A DNA stretch of 64,000 nt from Ktedonobacteria bacterium brp13 (GTDB lineage: Bacteria > Chloroflexota > Ktedonobacteria > Ktedonobacterales > Ktedonobacteraceae), in assembly GCA_015099395.1 (NCBI GenBank), contig AP024096.1:1178001-1242000 (forward strand), in the 5' to 3' direction. A program made the translations under genes and the position numbers. This document shows, piece after piece, positions 26,887 through 35,087 of the stretch (its first letter is position 1; each line of letters opens with the position of its first letter). Under the pieces are notes generated by a model. The model saw only the letters and a program-made list of their open reading frames with translations, was not told the origin of the DNA and did not search any database.

Positions 26887-27078
26887 CTACGTCCGTTGAA
26901 GCCTCTGGTCATCCCAAAGACACAACTGGACGGCGGGTTGGACTACGACCAACCCACATTGCTGCTTGTACGCTTCATGGCGTTTGAGCAGCAATGCTTT
27001 GATCTGACCTTTCTTTTGACAGGCGGCCAATTCCTGATCTCCCCATCTCGCAGCCAGGTTCAGTGATGCATTGTGATC
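26887..27078 (-). pseudogene. Severed C-terminal end of tnpB
   Basis: On the minus strand this encodes DHNASLNLAARWGDQELAAC and about 40 further residues. DHNASLNL is the conserved stretch that directly follows the third RuvC aspartate in TnpB proteins. It has no start of its own and belongs to the tnpB gene at 30823-32145, from which it is cut off by the 3.8 kb transposon. In intact elements this 3' region overlaps the omega-RNA, so the insert should also separate the RNA scaffold from the gene. Confidence 0.75.
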
Positions 27079-27082
27079 ATAG

Positions 27083-27096
27083 TTACGTGGAATACA
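27083..27096 (+). repeat. Left terminal inverted repeat of the Tn554-like element
   Basis: TTACGTGGAATACA; its inverted partner is at 30876-30889. It lies a few bases inside the junction with the tnpB remnant. Confidence 0.7.
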
Positions 27097-27230
27097 GCTC
27101 CTCAATAGAGGATACACAAAATGGAAATAGCTGTCTACCATATCGGGAAGAGAGTTGGATCGGCAAAAAGGAGCCGGAGGCTCATCAAGCATCTTGGGAG
27201 CTTGAGGCTTCATCAGGGGGCTCTCATCGT

Positions 27231-27438
27231 GCTCATGCAAGCTGGAACGCGGAGCAAGCGACGCCGCCAGGCCCGACCCTTGACGGAGAGGCTAGACTCG
27301 CAGAGCGAGAGCGACCGGGAAACAGCTGCGCTCATCAATGCATTACTCGGTCGCTCTCGGCGCATAGCGCTCAGCCGATACCGTCAAGGGCGGCGTCGCC
27401 CGCGCTCCAGCTTGCTGGTAGTTCTGTTTTGCATGAGC
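27231..27438. repeat. Large imperfect hairpin at the left end of the transposon
   Basis: Nested complementary blocks: 27231-27240 with 27429-27438, 27241-27251 with 27401-27411 (one mismatch), 27258-27268 with 27389-27399, 27278-27286 with 27381-27389 and 27307-27317 with 27348-27358. Together they make a G+C-rich arm of about 90 nt with short bulges and a loop of about 30 nt. It ends 51 bp before the first recombinase gene. An open frame runs through it from 27121, but its translation is Arg-rich and unlike protein. Confidence 0.7.
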
Positions 27439-27489
27439 ATGCTATGCTCTCAAACAGAGGATGGTTGTTGCAAGGTAAGAAGGTACCTC

Positions 27490-28536
27490 ATGCGAGAGAT
27501 ATGTTGGGAACGCTATCCTCATGTAGCGCAGTTCCCCACGACCAAATCATGGCTCCAGATCCAGGGGAATCTTGGTCTCGCCGCTAACACCATTGAAGCC
27601 TACGGACGTGCTCTGGAGGATTATCTGACCTTTTGCTGTCATCAGCAAATCGAGATAGAAACCGCGACAAAAGATCATCTCTCCCTCTACGTCCATAATC
27701 TTGCCTCTCGACCCAATCCTCGTGGAGCCAATATTCGTGCCCTGGATTCCGGCGTCGGCTTAGCGAATGCCACTCTGCAACAGCGTCTCACGGCTATCAG
27801 ACTGTTTTACGATTACCTCATGGAAGAGAGTATCCGCTCAACCAATCCCGTTGGGAGAGGGCGTTACACACCTAGGAAGGGATTTTCAGGCGCACGTGAA
27901 AAAGGACTCATTCCACGCTACCGCAAACTCCCCTGGATACCATCAGAGGAGCAGTGGTGTGCAGTCCTTGAGGCGGCCAAAGCAGAACCAATTCGTAACC
28001 GTCTCATGCTAGCCTTGGCTTACGATGCAGGACTCAGACGAGAAGAACTATGTGCACTTGCGACCAGTGATATTGATCCCGCGCATCGCCTGATTCGCGT
28101 GAGAGCAGAAACCACCAAAAATATGATGGAGCGGATGGTGCCTTACTCTGAGGCAACCAGCGTACTCTACACGACCTACCTTCAAGAGCGCTGCCAACTC
28201 AGCCGGGCGCGTGGTCCGCTTTTCCTCTCAGAGTCGGATCGGAATTTGGCTTCCCCCATCACTATCTGGACCTGGTCGAAAGTCGTGAAAGGAATTGCAG
28301 ACCGCGCGAGCGTTCAGCAATTTACGACTCATACCCCTCGGCATCTGTGCCTCACAGACTTAGCAAGGTGTGGTTGGGACATCTACGAAATTGCCTTGTT
28401 TGCTGGTCACAGGAGTATTCAGACATCGCTTTTGTATATTCACTTGAGCGGACGAGAACTCAGTGCTAAGATCGAACGAGGCATGGCTTCCATTCATGCA
28501 TGGCGAGCCACATTGACTGGGGAGGTGCTTTCATGA
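27490..28536 (+). CDS. Tyrosine recombinase, first of a pair (TnpA-like)
   Basis: About 348 residues. An N-terminal SAM-like core-binding domain (KSWLQIQGNLGLAANTIEAYGRALEDYL) is followed by the catalytic domain: Arg in AYDAGLRREELCAL, HTPRH (HxxR) near residue 280, GHRSIQTSLLY with the second His, and the nucleophile Tyr in LLYIHL. I place the start at the ATG at 27490; the open frame continues upstream to 27121 through a hairpin that looks non-coding. The stop overlaps the next gene by ATGA. With it, this enzyme should cut and rejoin the transposon ends. Confidence 0.87.
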   Translation: MREICWERYPHVAQFPTTKSWLQIQGNLGLAANTIEAYGRALEDYLTFCCHQQIEIETATKDHLSLYVHNLASRPNPRGANIRALDSGVGLANATLQQRLTAIRLFYDYLMEESIRSTNPVGRGRYTPRKGFSGAREKGLIPRYRKLPWIPSEEQWCAVLEAAKAEPIRNRLMLALAYDAGLRREELCALATSDIDPAHRLIRVRAETTKNMMERMVPYSEATSVLYTTYLQERCQLSRARGPLFLSESDRNLASPITIWTWSKVVKGIADRASVQQFTTHTPRHLCLTDLARCGWDIYEIALFAGHRSIQTSLLYIHLSGRELSAKIERGMASIHAWRATLTGEVLS

Positions 28537-30866
28537 TGAACTCGCACGCTGGAAGCCTCGGCAAAAACAGTCACTGGTCATGGCCGGTCGATCTGACAAA
28601 ATATGACCGAACGCCTCATCTCAGACAAGCTGAACAGGAAGAACTCGAGATGGTGATGCGGCTACGGGAAGCAGGATCGAGCCATTTCTACCAAATGGCT
28701 ACTCATCTTCAGCGTCTGTTCCAACCTGTGACAGATGCATTAATGTGGACTGGCGCAGGGGAAACAGCCGGAAGCGTTCTCAGCGTGATCGTTCAGGAAA
28801 TGCATCAGCGACAGATTGCGTTCTGGGGATGGAGTCAAGCCGATTGGATCGGAGTACTCTGTTTCGATGCACCTACTTTTCACCGCAGGTATCACAAGCC
28901 GCTGGATACTCGACAGCATCTACTGGCTGTTGGCTATCTCCTCTGTGATTTTCGAGCCATCCATGCAGTAGGACATCTCCAGCAAGTTGTTTTCGCCTCC
29001 AAAGTATTTGGGAGCAAAAACGTCGAAGAGAGCATCCAGCATGTCAGCAGCGAACTTCTCAATTGGGGTTATGGGACAGATCGGGCACGCGATCATCTGG
29101 CAAATACGTTGTGTGAAGCACTGCTCTTTAATCGCAGTCCTAACTTGGAAGATTTGACCACTGAGGTTCTTGAAGCCGTGCGCCAAGAACACATCGCGAG
29201 ATACCTCAAAACCAATATTCCTCTCCTGTCGCGGGCGCTGGTGGGCCTTGGCTTCATTGCTCACCCAGTGGCTCTTGCTGTGAAGGCTGGTGAATGCTTT
29301 GGCAATCATGATGCGCGTGAGGGGGTTCCTGCCCCCTGGCTTTCCTGGTGTCAACGCTGGAAGGACACTTCAACATCAGCACCTCGGTCACGTATGGGAA
29401 CCTACTACAGCCTTCTCACAGCGGGACGCTGGCTGGCACAAGCTCATTCCGAAGTCGTATCACCTGACCAGTGGACCCGTAAACTGGCAGCGGAGTATGT
29501 TGCAGTCGTTACGCACATGAAGATTGGCGAGTGGGCACAGGCCAACAAAATGTACGCGGGAAGAATTGGGCAGCCTCTCTCTGCCAGGGCAAGAGACAGG
29601 CATCTAGCGTCGATGCGCATCTTTTTTCGCGACTGCCAGGAATGGGAGTGGATGCCCCGTCGCTTTGATTCCCGACGAAGCTTTGCTACTCCACGCTCCA
29701 TTCGAGCATTGATTACGCCAGATCCGCGCTTCATTGCAGATGAGGTCTGGGCTAAACTGGTCTGGGCGGGCCTCAACCTAACGGCTGAGGATCTTTCAGC
29801 ATCCTTGTATCAATCAGGTTCGCTTCATGAGCAACGTGAGCCTTGGTATCCCTTAGCAATGATGCGTGCGATGGTTATCACCTGGTTGTTCGCTGGATTA
29901 CGTTCCGATGAATTGCGTCGCCTGTGTGTTGGGTGTATCCGTTGGCAACGAGACAACATGGTGGTACCAGGGAGCAATGAGATCCTCCCTCCAGATGCAG
30001 TCTGTTGGTTAGATGTTCCCGTCAACAAGACGAGCGCCGCTTTTACCAAGGCAGTAGATCTGGTAGTCGGAGAAGCTATTGTGGCCTGGGAACAGATCCG
30101 CCCATCACAGCCTGCAGCCATCGACTCGAAAACTGGCGAAATGGTTCACTATCTCTTCATGTATCGAGGTCAGCAGCTTGGTAAAACCTATTTGAATCAC
30201 AGCGTGATTCCGCTGCTTTGCCGCAAGGCCAACATTCCCAAGCGAGATGCACGAGGAGATATTACCAGTCACCGAGCGCGGTCGACCATCGCTACGCAAC
30301 TCTACAATGCAAAGGAACCGTTGTCGCTGTTTGAGCTTCAAGAGTGGCTGGGGCACCGCTTGCTATCTTCTACTCAAGCCTATGCGAAGAAATCACCGAC
30401 AAAAGTAGCCAAAGCTTATGAAAAAGCAGGCTACTTTGGACGAAATATGCGAACTATTGAGGTTCTCATCAATCAGGAGGTAATCAAAAGCGGGGCTGCC
30501 GCGAATGGTGAGCCGTGGCGTTTTTTCGATTTAGGTCATGGCTATTGCCTCTATGAATTCTTTGATGCTTGTCCCCATCGCATGGCCTGCGCCAAGTGTT
30601 CATTTTATCGACCTAAAGGATCAACCCAAGCACAACTGTTGGAGGGGAAAACAAACCTGTTGCATATGTTACAAGAGATTCCGCTCAGCGAAGAGGAGCG
30701 AGCAGCGGTCGAAGAAGGCGTGGAGGCGATGGAAACGTTGTGCCAGCAGCTCGCAGACGTGCCCACGCCTGCTGGACCCACACCGAACCAGTTATCAGCA
30801 GGGCGTAACGAGATGAAAAAAATTATCCCAGTTGAGCGGGTTCAACGGAAACAGCAGAGTAAGTGA
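28533..30866 (+). CDS. Tyrosine recombinase, second of a pair (TnpB of Tn554-like)
   Basis: About 777 residues. The catalytic domain is in the second half: GLRSDELRRLCVGCIRW (Arg) near residue 460, HRARSTIATQLYN (HxxR) near 580, and LQEWLGHRLLSSTQAYAKKSP (GH...Y) near 605. A Cys cluster (CPHRMACAKCSFY) near residue 690 suggests a zinc knuckle close to the C-terminus, also seen in large transposon integrases. GGGGAGG lies 8-9 nt before the ATG at 28533, which overlaps the stop of the first recombinase. Its 3' end overlaps the tail of tnpB on the other strand, because the transposon's right end supplies new tnpB codons. Confidence 0.87.
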   Translation: MMNSHAGSLGKNSHWSWPVDLTKYDRTPHLRQAEQEELEMVMRLREAGSSHFYQMATHLQRLFQPVTDALMWTGAGETAGSVLSVIVQEMHQRQIAFWGWSQADWIGVLCFDAPTFHRRYHKPLDTRQHLLAVGYLLCDFRAIHAVGHLQQVVFASKVFGSKNVEESIQHVSSELLNWGYGTDRARDHLANTLCEALLFNRSPNLEDLTTEVLEAVRQEHIARYLKTNIPLLSRALVGLGFIAHPVALAVKAGECFGNHDAREGVPAPWLSWCQRWKDTSTSAPRSRMGTYYSLLTAGRWLAQAHSEVVSPDQWTRKLAAEYVAVVTHMKIGEWAQANKMYAGRIGQPLSARARDRHLASMRIFFRDCQEWEWMPRRFDSRRSFATPRSIRALITPDPRFIADEVWAKLVWAGLNLTAEDLSASLYQSGSLHEQREPWYPLAMMRAMVITWLFAGLRSDELRRLCVGCIRWQRDNMVVPGSNEILPPDAVCWLDVPVNKTSAAFTKAVDLVVGEAIVAWEQIRPSQPAAIDSKTGEMVHYLFMYRGQQLGKTYLNHSVIPLLCRKANIPKRDARGDITSHRARSTIATQLYNAKEPLSLFELQEWLGHRLLSSTQAYAKKSPTKVAKAYEKAGYFGRNMRTIEVLINQEVIKSGAAANGEPWRFFDLGHGYCLYEFFDACPHRMACAKCSFYRPKGSTQAQLLEGKTNLLHMLQEIPLSEEERAAVEEGVEAMETLCQQLADVPTPAGPTPNQLSAGRNEMKKIIPVERVQRKQQSK

Positions 30867-32145
30867 AAGGGTCAGTGTATTCCACATAATCAGCGTGATC
30901 GCGGTACCCACAGACCACACAGCAGAACGTCTGCTGATTGGGTCGGTTGGCACCGTCCACGTAGCGACACCGTGAGCATTCCTGAGAAGAATATGCAGCC
31001 TTGACCGTGTGCGCTGCAACCCCTCGTTTCGCCGTTGCCCATGTGATCTGCTTTGGAATGTGTCCTAGATTGGAAGCATAGAGATAACTGTTCATGGAGC
31101 GTGCTTTAAAGCGCATGGAAGCCACTGAAAGATCTTCGTAAATGAGACATGCATCAGGATGATCCTGGATCATCAGTGTCACGGCTCGATTGATCTCCTG
31201 CCTCACGTGACGGCTCAAACGTTGCCCCGTCACACTGCTTGTCGAGGGGAGTGTTTTGGCCCCCTTCGCCTTGAGGCAGGCCCTCAGTTTCGCTTTACGT
31301 CGGCGTTTCTCGCGGTCGCGTTTGTGGCGTCGGGCGAGGGTGCCATGAAAGGTCCCATACTGCTTTCCCGTAGAAGTGGTCAGAAAACTGGCCATGCCCA
31401 CATCGACGCCAACGCAACGTGCATCCTTCTCCGTGGTCAGTGCCACCTCCTGATCAAACGAGAGGGTCAGCCACCAGGAACCGTTGCGTTTCGACAGGGT
31501 GGTTGAGGTGTTGAGTCTTTTCTCCTTGAGCACTTCTTTATGATAGGCTGCCAGCTTAACCGGAAGACGCAGGGGATGGCCTTTGTCCAGGGTCGAAATC
31601 CGCAGCCAGTAATCGAAGCTTGAGTCCTCTGACGGCTCGATGACGACCACATTGGCATTGGCCTGGATGACCGGAACGCGCAATTGGGGCACGTTCCATT
31701 CCTGCCATTGTGGTGCCTTGCGCTGTGCATTGAAGGACACACCGCTTTCCTCGGCTCTTGCTTTCGTGTGGGCGTAATCGGCCAACGTCTCCAAGTAGCT
31801 CTCGTAGGCGTGGTGCCGATTGGTGCGCCAGGAGGTGGCAATGCCTGCGGCTTGTTGGATGGCGACGCGGTGCCAGCGTTCAGACAGCTCGCTGGCAAAC
31901 GTGGCAGGAGCATAACGGTCGGGAGTATCAGAAGCATCACTCTCAGTTGTACACCAGCGTGTGATATACTGCTGACAGAGCGCCTGAAAAACCACCATGA
32001 GTTGCTCTAATGCCTCAAGCTTGCCAGCGTTGGCTTCAAGTAGCCGAATATGTGGCACTGAATACGTGAGTGTCTGTTTCGTCTTCTTTTTGCGTGTGCG
32101 CTTTTTCTTGGTCTGCTCACGCGTTGTTGATGGCTTCAAACTCAC
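30823..32145 (-). CDS. tnpB: TnpB-family RNA-guided nuclease-like protein, 3'-truncated by transposon
   Basis: 440 residues. The RuvC residues are all present: Asp in GVDVGMASF, Glu in CLIYEDLSVAS, and Asp in the final DHAD. The zinc ribbon is CSRCRYVDGANRPNQQTFCC followed by VVCGYRDHAD. After DHAD the native tail is lost; 25 residues (YVEYTDPFTYSAVSVEPAQLG and neighbours) come from the right end of the inserted transposon. The lost tail is at 26887-27078. The N-terminus is Lys-rich. The GTG at 32145 overlaps the stop of a 62-residue frame (GTGA). The protein might keep its catalytic site, but its guide-RNA region at the 3' end is separated. Confidence 0.8.
   Translation of the reverse strand: MSLKPSTTREQTKKKRTRKKKTKQTLTYSVPHIRLLEANAGKLEALEQLMVVFQALCQQYITRWCTTESDASDTPDRYAPATFASELSERWHRVAIQQAAGIATSWRTNRHHAYESYLETLADYAHTKARAEESGVSFNAQRKAPQWQEWNVPQLRVPVIQANANVVVIEPSEDSSFDYWLRISTLDKGHPLRLPVKLAAYHKEVLKEKRLNTSTTLSKRNGSWWLTLSFDQEVALTTEKDARCVGVDVGMASFLTTSTGKQYGTFHGTLARRHKRDREKRRRKAKLRACLKAKGAKTLPSTSSVTGQRLSRHVRQEINRAVTLMIQDHPDACLIYEDLSVASMRFKARSMNSYLYASNLGHIPKQITWATAKRGVAAHTVKAAYSSQECSRCRYVDGANRPNQQTFCCVVCGYRDHADYVEYTDPFTYSAVSVEPAQLG
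30876..30889 (-). repeat. Right terminal inverted repeat of the Tn554-like element
   Basis: On the minus strand TTATGTGGAATACA, matching the left end at 27083-27096 in 13 of 14 positions. The tnpB frame reads through it. Confidence 0.7.
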
Positions 32146-32330
32146 TCAAACTCCCCAAACTCCTCATGCAACTGCAAGACAGCCAACACCTGTTCCGTCA
32201 TGCGTTTGGCGCGTCGTTTGTCAAGCTCATCAATAATGACGGTACCAGAGGCGGTGAGTAGCCAACGATCTGGTCTCGTCGAAACCTCTGGGACGCTATA
32301 GTGGAATGAAATTCCCCTTTTCTCGTGCAT
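32142..32330 (-). CDS. Small open frame coupled to tnpB, 62 residues
   Basis: Not recognised. It ends RRAKRMTEQVLAVLQLHEEF..., a charged helix, and its TGA overlaps the GTG start of tnpB, which would allow translational coupling. No clear ribosome site precedes the ATG at 32330. It may be a small partner gene of the insertion sequence or only the 5' leader of tnpB. The 390-bp region 32146-32548 otherwise contains AT-rich sequence with promoter-like character before the MOSC gene. Confidence 0.35.
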   Translation of the reverse strand: MHEKRGISFHYSVPEVSTRPDRWLLTASGTVIIDELDKRRAKRMTEQVLAVLQLHEEFGEFE

Positions 32331-32548
32331 TTCAATAAATTCATGCGTTGAGTATACATGATGCGCACAGAACCTGCAAGCGACTGTACCATTTGGTAGG
32401 AATCAGTAACAAAAGATGAATGCTTTTATGATACTTAACGATGTGAAGTCCATTGATCTGTTATGATTGTACCTGTATTCTATGGTATTTTCTTTATGGA
32501 ATGAGAGAGTATAAGAAAGCATAAGAGAGTATACAAGTGGAGTCTTCT

Positions 32549-33214
32549 ATGCGCGTTATTTCGGTGAATGTTGGGTTACCACGTGAGGTGCCGTGGCAGG
32601 GGAAGATGATCAAGACCTCCATCTTTAAAGAACCTGTGGATGGTCGTGTGACGGTCCGGCAGCTGAATCTGGATGGTGATCGTCAAGCGGATCTGGCAGT
32701 ACATGGTGGTAAAGAGAAGGCTATCTATGTTTATCCGGCCGAGCATTACCAGTATTGGCGTGAGCAGCTCCCTGGCGTAGAGCTGGCCTGGGGTGCGTTT
32801 GGTGAGAATTTAACCGTTGAGGGGCTGCTCGATACGACTGTAGCGATTGGGGATCGTTTGCGTGTTGGGACAGCCCTCTGTAAGGTCACGCAGCCACGAA
32901 TCCCATGCTTTAAGTTGAACATTAAGTTCGCACGAACAGATATGATTCAGCGCTTCTCTGATGGGAACAGAAGTGGTTTTTACCTTTCAGTGATTGAGGA
33001 AGGTGAAGTGACGGCAGGCGATCCGATCACAGTATTGGAGCGCGATGAGCAGCAGATAATGGTGACTGATATCGCTCGCCTGTTTGCGCAGGATAGCGCT
33101 GATCTGTCAGCCTTGAAGCGTGGTGTGGCGGCGCATGAGCTACCAACAAGACTGCGTACGTCCCTTCAGCGCAAGATCGCTAAGATAGAGCGAGAGAGAG
33201 AGGTTCAAGGATAG
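32549..33214 (+). CDS. MOSC-domain protein (YiiM-like)
   Basis: About 221 residues. MOSC domains bind a sulfur carrier or molybdenum cofactor through a conserved Cys. Seen here are LNLDGDRQADLAVHGGKEKAIYVYP near residue 40-65, GAFGENLTVEG near 85, and TQPRIPCFKLNIKF with the candidate Cys near residue 116. The C-terminal 3-alpha segment is typical of YiiM, which reduces N-hydroxylated compounds with MoCo. The ATG at 32549 has GGAG six bases upstream; the GTG at 32537 is part of that ribosome site. It stands alone. Confidence 0.88.
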   Translation: MRVISVNVGLPREVPWQGKMIKTSIFKEPVDGRVTVRQLNLDGDRQADLAVHGGKEKAIYVYPAEHYQYWREQLPGVELAWGAFGENLTVEGLLDTTVAIGDRLRVGTALCKVTQPRIPCFKLNIKFARTDMIQRFSDGNRSGFYLSVIEEGEVTAGDPITVLERDEQQIMVTDIARLFAQDSADLSALKRGVAAHELPTRLRTSLQRKIAKIEREREVQG

Positions 33215-33418
33215 CCGACGCCTGCTAGAGATAGCGCATGCTATACAGGTAATGAAGCTATCGCTCCTTAAGCCCTCCTCTTTGAGGCTCACCGATATAG
33301 GTTTTTTGGCCTATCCCGGTGATCCTTATAGAAGTAAATACATAATAACACCATTATTATATATATCGCATGGATTAAATATATATATCGCTATCGTCTG
33401 TAATCTTGCCAAAAACTC

Positions 33419-33654
33419 GTCCCCCTCTCCGAGGGGGGAGATAGCTTTAGCTATCGGGGGGAGCCATCCTCGCCTTCTGCTCTCGATGACTCTTCTACGC
33501 TAGCCATCTCTCATTCGGACGTAGATTTCGTCATCGAGGATAACAGACGATAAAGGTGAGCGTGATAAAGAGCGTTTAATTCGGGATTATAACGTTATTC
33601 GAACATTTACTCCCCCCGATAGCTAAAGCTATCTCCCCCCTCTTTGAGGGGGAC
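33419..33654. repeat. BIME-like composite of two inverted palindromic units (copy 1)
   Basis: A 45-bp unit at 33419-33463 (GTCCCCCTCTCCGAGGGG... with GATAGCTTTAGCTATC and GGGGGGAG) is repeated in reverse orientation at 33610-33654. Each unit folds into a C-run/G-run stem plus a GATAGCT/AGCTATC hairpin. They enclose 146 bp with no gene. The left unit and its flank (CCATCCTCGCCTT...) are nearly the same as at 47244. Confidence 0.8.
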
Positions 33655-33795
33655 AAGGGTTTAAGTGCACTATACAGGTGATAGTGAACGTTATTGGCAA
33701 GTGACATGACGCATTTGTCATGGCATCCTATCTGTCTGCATCCGCCTGCGATGAGATTTCATGGCCTATCCCACAAAAAACCTACATCGGTGAGT

Positions 33796-33980
33796 CTCTT
33801 TGAAGGGGGAAAGCCGCGATAGCGGCAGAGGGGAGTAGAAAGCTAGAAATTCCCTGTAATCCTCGATTACAGACTATGAAGACAAGAGTGATAGATAGTG
33901 TATAATTGAGGTGAGCAACGTAATTCGAGGATTTACTCCCCCTGATAGCTAAAGCTATCTCCCCCCTCAAAGAGGGGGAC
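33796..33980. repeat. BIME-like composite of two inverted palindromic units (copy 2)
   Basis: Left unit 33796-33835 has the same layout but its inner hairpin is GCCGC-GATA-GCGGC. Right unit 33936-33980 has GATAGCTAAAGCTATC in inverse orientation. They enclose 100 bp without a gene. Around these composites the short motif CAGGTGATAGTGAAC recurs (about 33673, 33999, and inverted at 47210). The whole 33215-34055 stretch has no other gene. Confidence 0.75.
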
Positions 33981-34055
33981 AAGGGTTTAAGGGGACCTTA
34001 CAGGCGATAGTGAACTTACAGGTGATAGATAACTTTAATTATAATAGAGATGCAG

Positions 34056-34105
34056 AAGAGCCTGAAAGGCTGAGTGCACTTGCGTCACCAGCTTTTCAGG
34101 CTCTT
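34056..34105 (-). terminator. Strong hairpin downstream of the 139-residue gene
   Basis: A 17-bp stem (34056-34072 with 34089-34105, 16 matches; AAGAGCCTGAAAGGCTG) with a 16-nt loop, 40 bp past the stop codon of the minus-strand gene. No T-run follows. Confidence 0.55.
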
Positions 34106-34143
34106 GCTCACTTCGTTTCCTGTGAGCTGTGGTGTTATTTCTT

Positions 34144-34563
34144 CTATTGTAGAGGCGTGATGATCATCATTCCACGCTGGTAGCGTCGGCGCTGCTGCGT
34201 GATCTGATTGGTGCGTGTCGTCTGCTGATCATCGTACAACACATGGAGCTCCTGCTCGCGCTGCTGCGCCTGGCGCTGTGTAGCCTGATCCTCTGGACGT
34301 ACAACCATCATGCCTTTTCGGTACTGAAACATTTGATTCTCCTCTTGATACTGTTTCTGGTTGGCAATTTGGATGCTTTTTCGGGTACGCTCGTCGAATG
34401 CGATCTTATTCGCGGTCGTATCTCGCAACTTTTTCTGGTCGTGCTGGACTTTGATGACCAGTGAGCAGTCAGTGTTGTCGTCGAGATAACGTACTTGTCC
34501 GTCAACGGCTGTCTGCCGGGTGGTCTTCGTGATCGGCTGAAAGATGTTTTCGGTGTAGATCAT
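34144..34563 (-). CDS. Hypothetical protein with repeated RKGMM(V/I)(V/I)xP motif, 139 residues
   Basis: Not recognised. Two similar segments are seen, QYRKGMMVVRPED near residue 79 and RYQRGMMIITPLQ at the very C-terminus, joined by a Gln-rich helical linker (QATQRQAQQREQELHVLYDDQQ). The N-terminal half looks like a small beta-rich domain (DGQVRYLDDNTDCSLVIKVQHD). The ATG at 34563 follows a GGGGGG tract 8-9 nt upstream; an earlier in-frame start at 34662 is possible. The protein is hydrophilic, probably cytoplasmic. Confidence 0.6.
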   Translation of the reverse strand: MIYTENIFQPITKTTRQTAVDGQVRYLDDNTDCSLVIKVQHDQKKLRDTTANKIAFDERTRKSIQIANQKQYQEENQMFQYRKGMMVVRPEDQATQRQAQQREQELHVLYDDQQTTRTNQITQQRRRYQRGMMIITPLQ

Positions 34564-34658
34564 TGTTTTTTGCCCCCCGGTTTGTGTTGCGCCAGTGCGT
34601 TTTGCACTGTTTGTGAATCTCATTATACTTATAGTGTAGTTACGTGGTCTGGTTATAG

Positions 34659-34919
34659 CCACTTATAACTTTTCAGTGTTTTAAAAGCTGTAGCAAGACA
34701 CAGAGTGCCTGCAGCGTTGTAGTAAGCGAAGAGACAGCGAAACGTGTGCGACAGTTGCTTAGTGAGCCAGGTGTTACGACATTTGCATCTACGCTCTTAT
34801 CGTTACTCTCTCTTATTCTTTCTGGCGAGCTCAAAAGCGGAAAAAATAGTGCCAGTGAACATGGTTTCACCGTGTTTGTAGCCGACTATTTTTGTGCTTT
34901 AACGGCTGCGCTATGGTAA
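34659..34919 (+). pseudogene. Possible gene remnant or very small gene
   Basis: An open frame ending at 34919 reads ...ETAKRVRQLLSEPGVTT and continues with a hydrophobic stretch (FASTLLSLLSLILSG) and HGFTVFVADYFCALTAALW. Its composition looks like protein, but the only in-frame starts are a GTG at 34746 and later TTG codons, with no convincing ribosome site. It may be the C-terminal remnant of a lost gene. From 34920 to 35087 I see nothing. Confidence 0.3.
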
Positions 34920-35087
34920 GAGATCGACGCTCTCGCGTGTAAGAGACGATTGTATAAGGATGCAGAATGCGTATGCTCAAGTGCATATTTCATCCAGCTA
35001 GCGCCAGCAAAAACTGTTGACAGCATGGTCTAGATGAACGCAACTGATGCTAATTTGATCGATGCACACCTGTTGTCTGATAGCGCT

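Larger units (their letters stand above)
27079..30889 (+). mobile_element. Tn554-like transposon with two tyrosine recombinases
   Basis: About 3.8 kb. It is bounded by inverted copies of TTAYGTGGAATACA (27083-27096 and 30876-30889, 13 of 14 identical). It carries a 348-residue and a 777-residue tyrosine recombinase with overlapping reading frames, the size and order of TnpA and TnpB of Tn554. Outside the ends, host sequence GTGATC (left) and TCAGCGTGATC (right) rejoin to an intact tnpB reading frame, so the site is defined to a few bases. No cargo beyond the recombinases is seen and no third gene like tnpC. Confidence 0.8.
26850..32400 (-). mobile_element. IS200/IS605-type (tnpB-only) insertion sequence, interrupted
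   Basis: The two halves of a tnpB gene lie in the same orientation at 32145-30892 and 27078-26887, separated by the recombinase transposon. Removing the insert rejoins the protein as ...GYRDHADHNASLNLAARW..., a normal TnpB C-terminal motif. No tnpA is present, so the element is of the IS1341-like, transposase-lacking kind. The outer ends are estimated: a hairpin at 26850-26866 on the right and a small TACCA/TGGTA hairpin near 32387-32398 on the left. Confidence 0.65.

Noticed and set aside
27121..27489. In-frame 5' extension of the first recombinase
   Set aside because: The stretch is a nested hairpin; its translation is Arg/Ser-rich and unlike any recombinase N-terminus. The ATG at 27490 begins family-like sequence.
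33419..33980. Regularly spaced palindromic repeats resembling a CRISPR array
   Set aside because: Units alternate in orientation, vary in spacing and sequence, and no cas gene is near. They fit REP/BIME elements.
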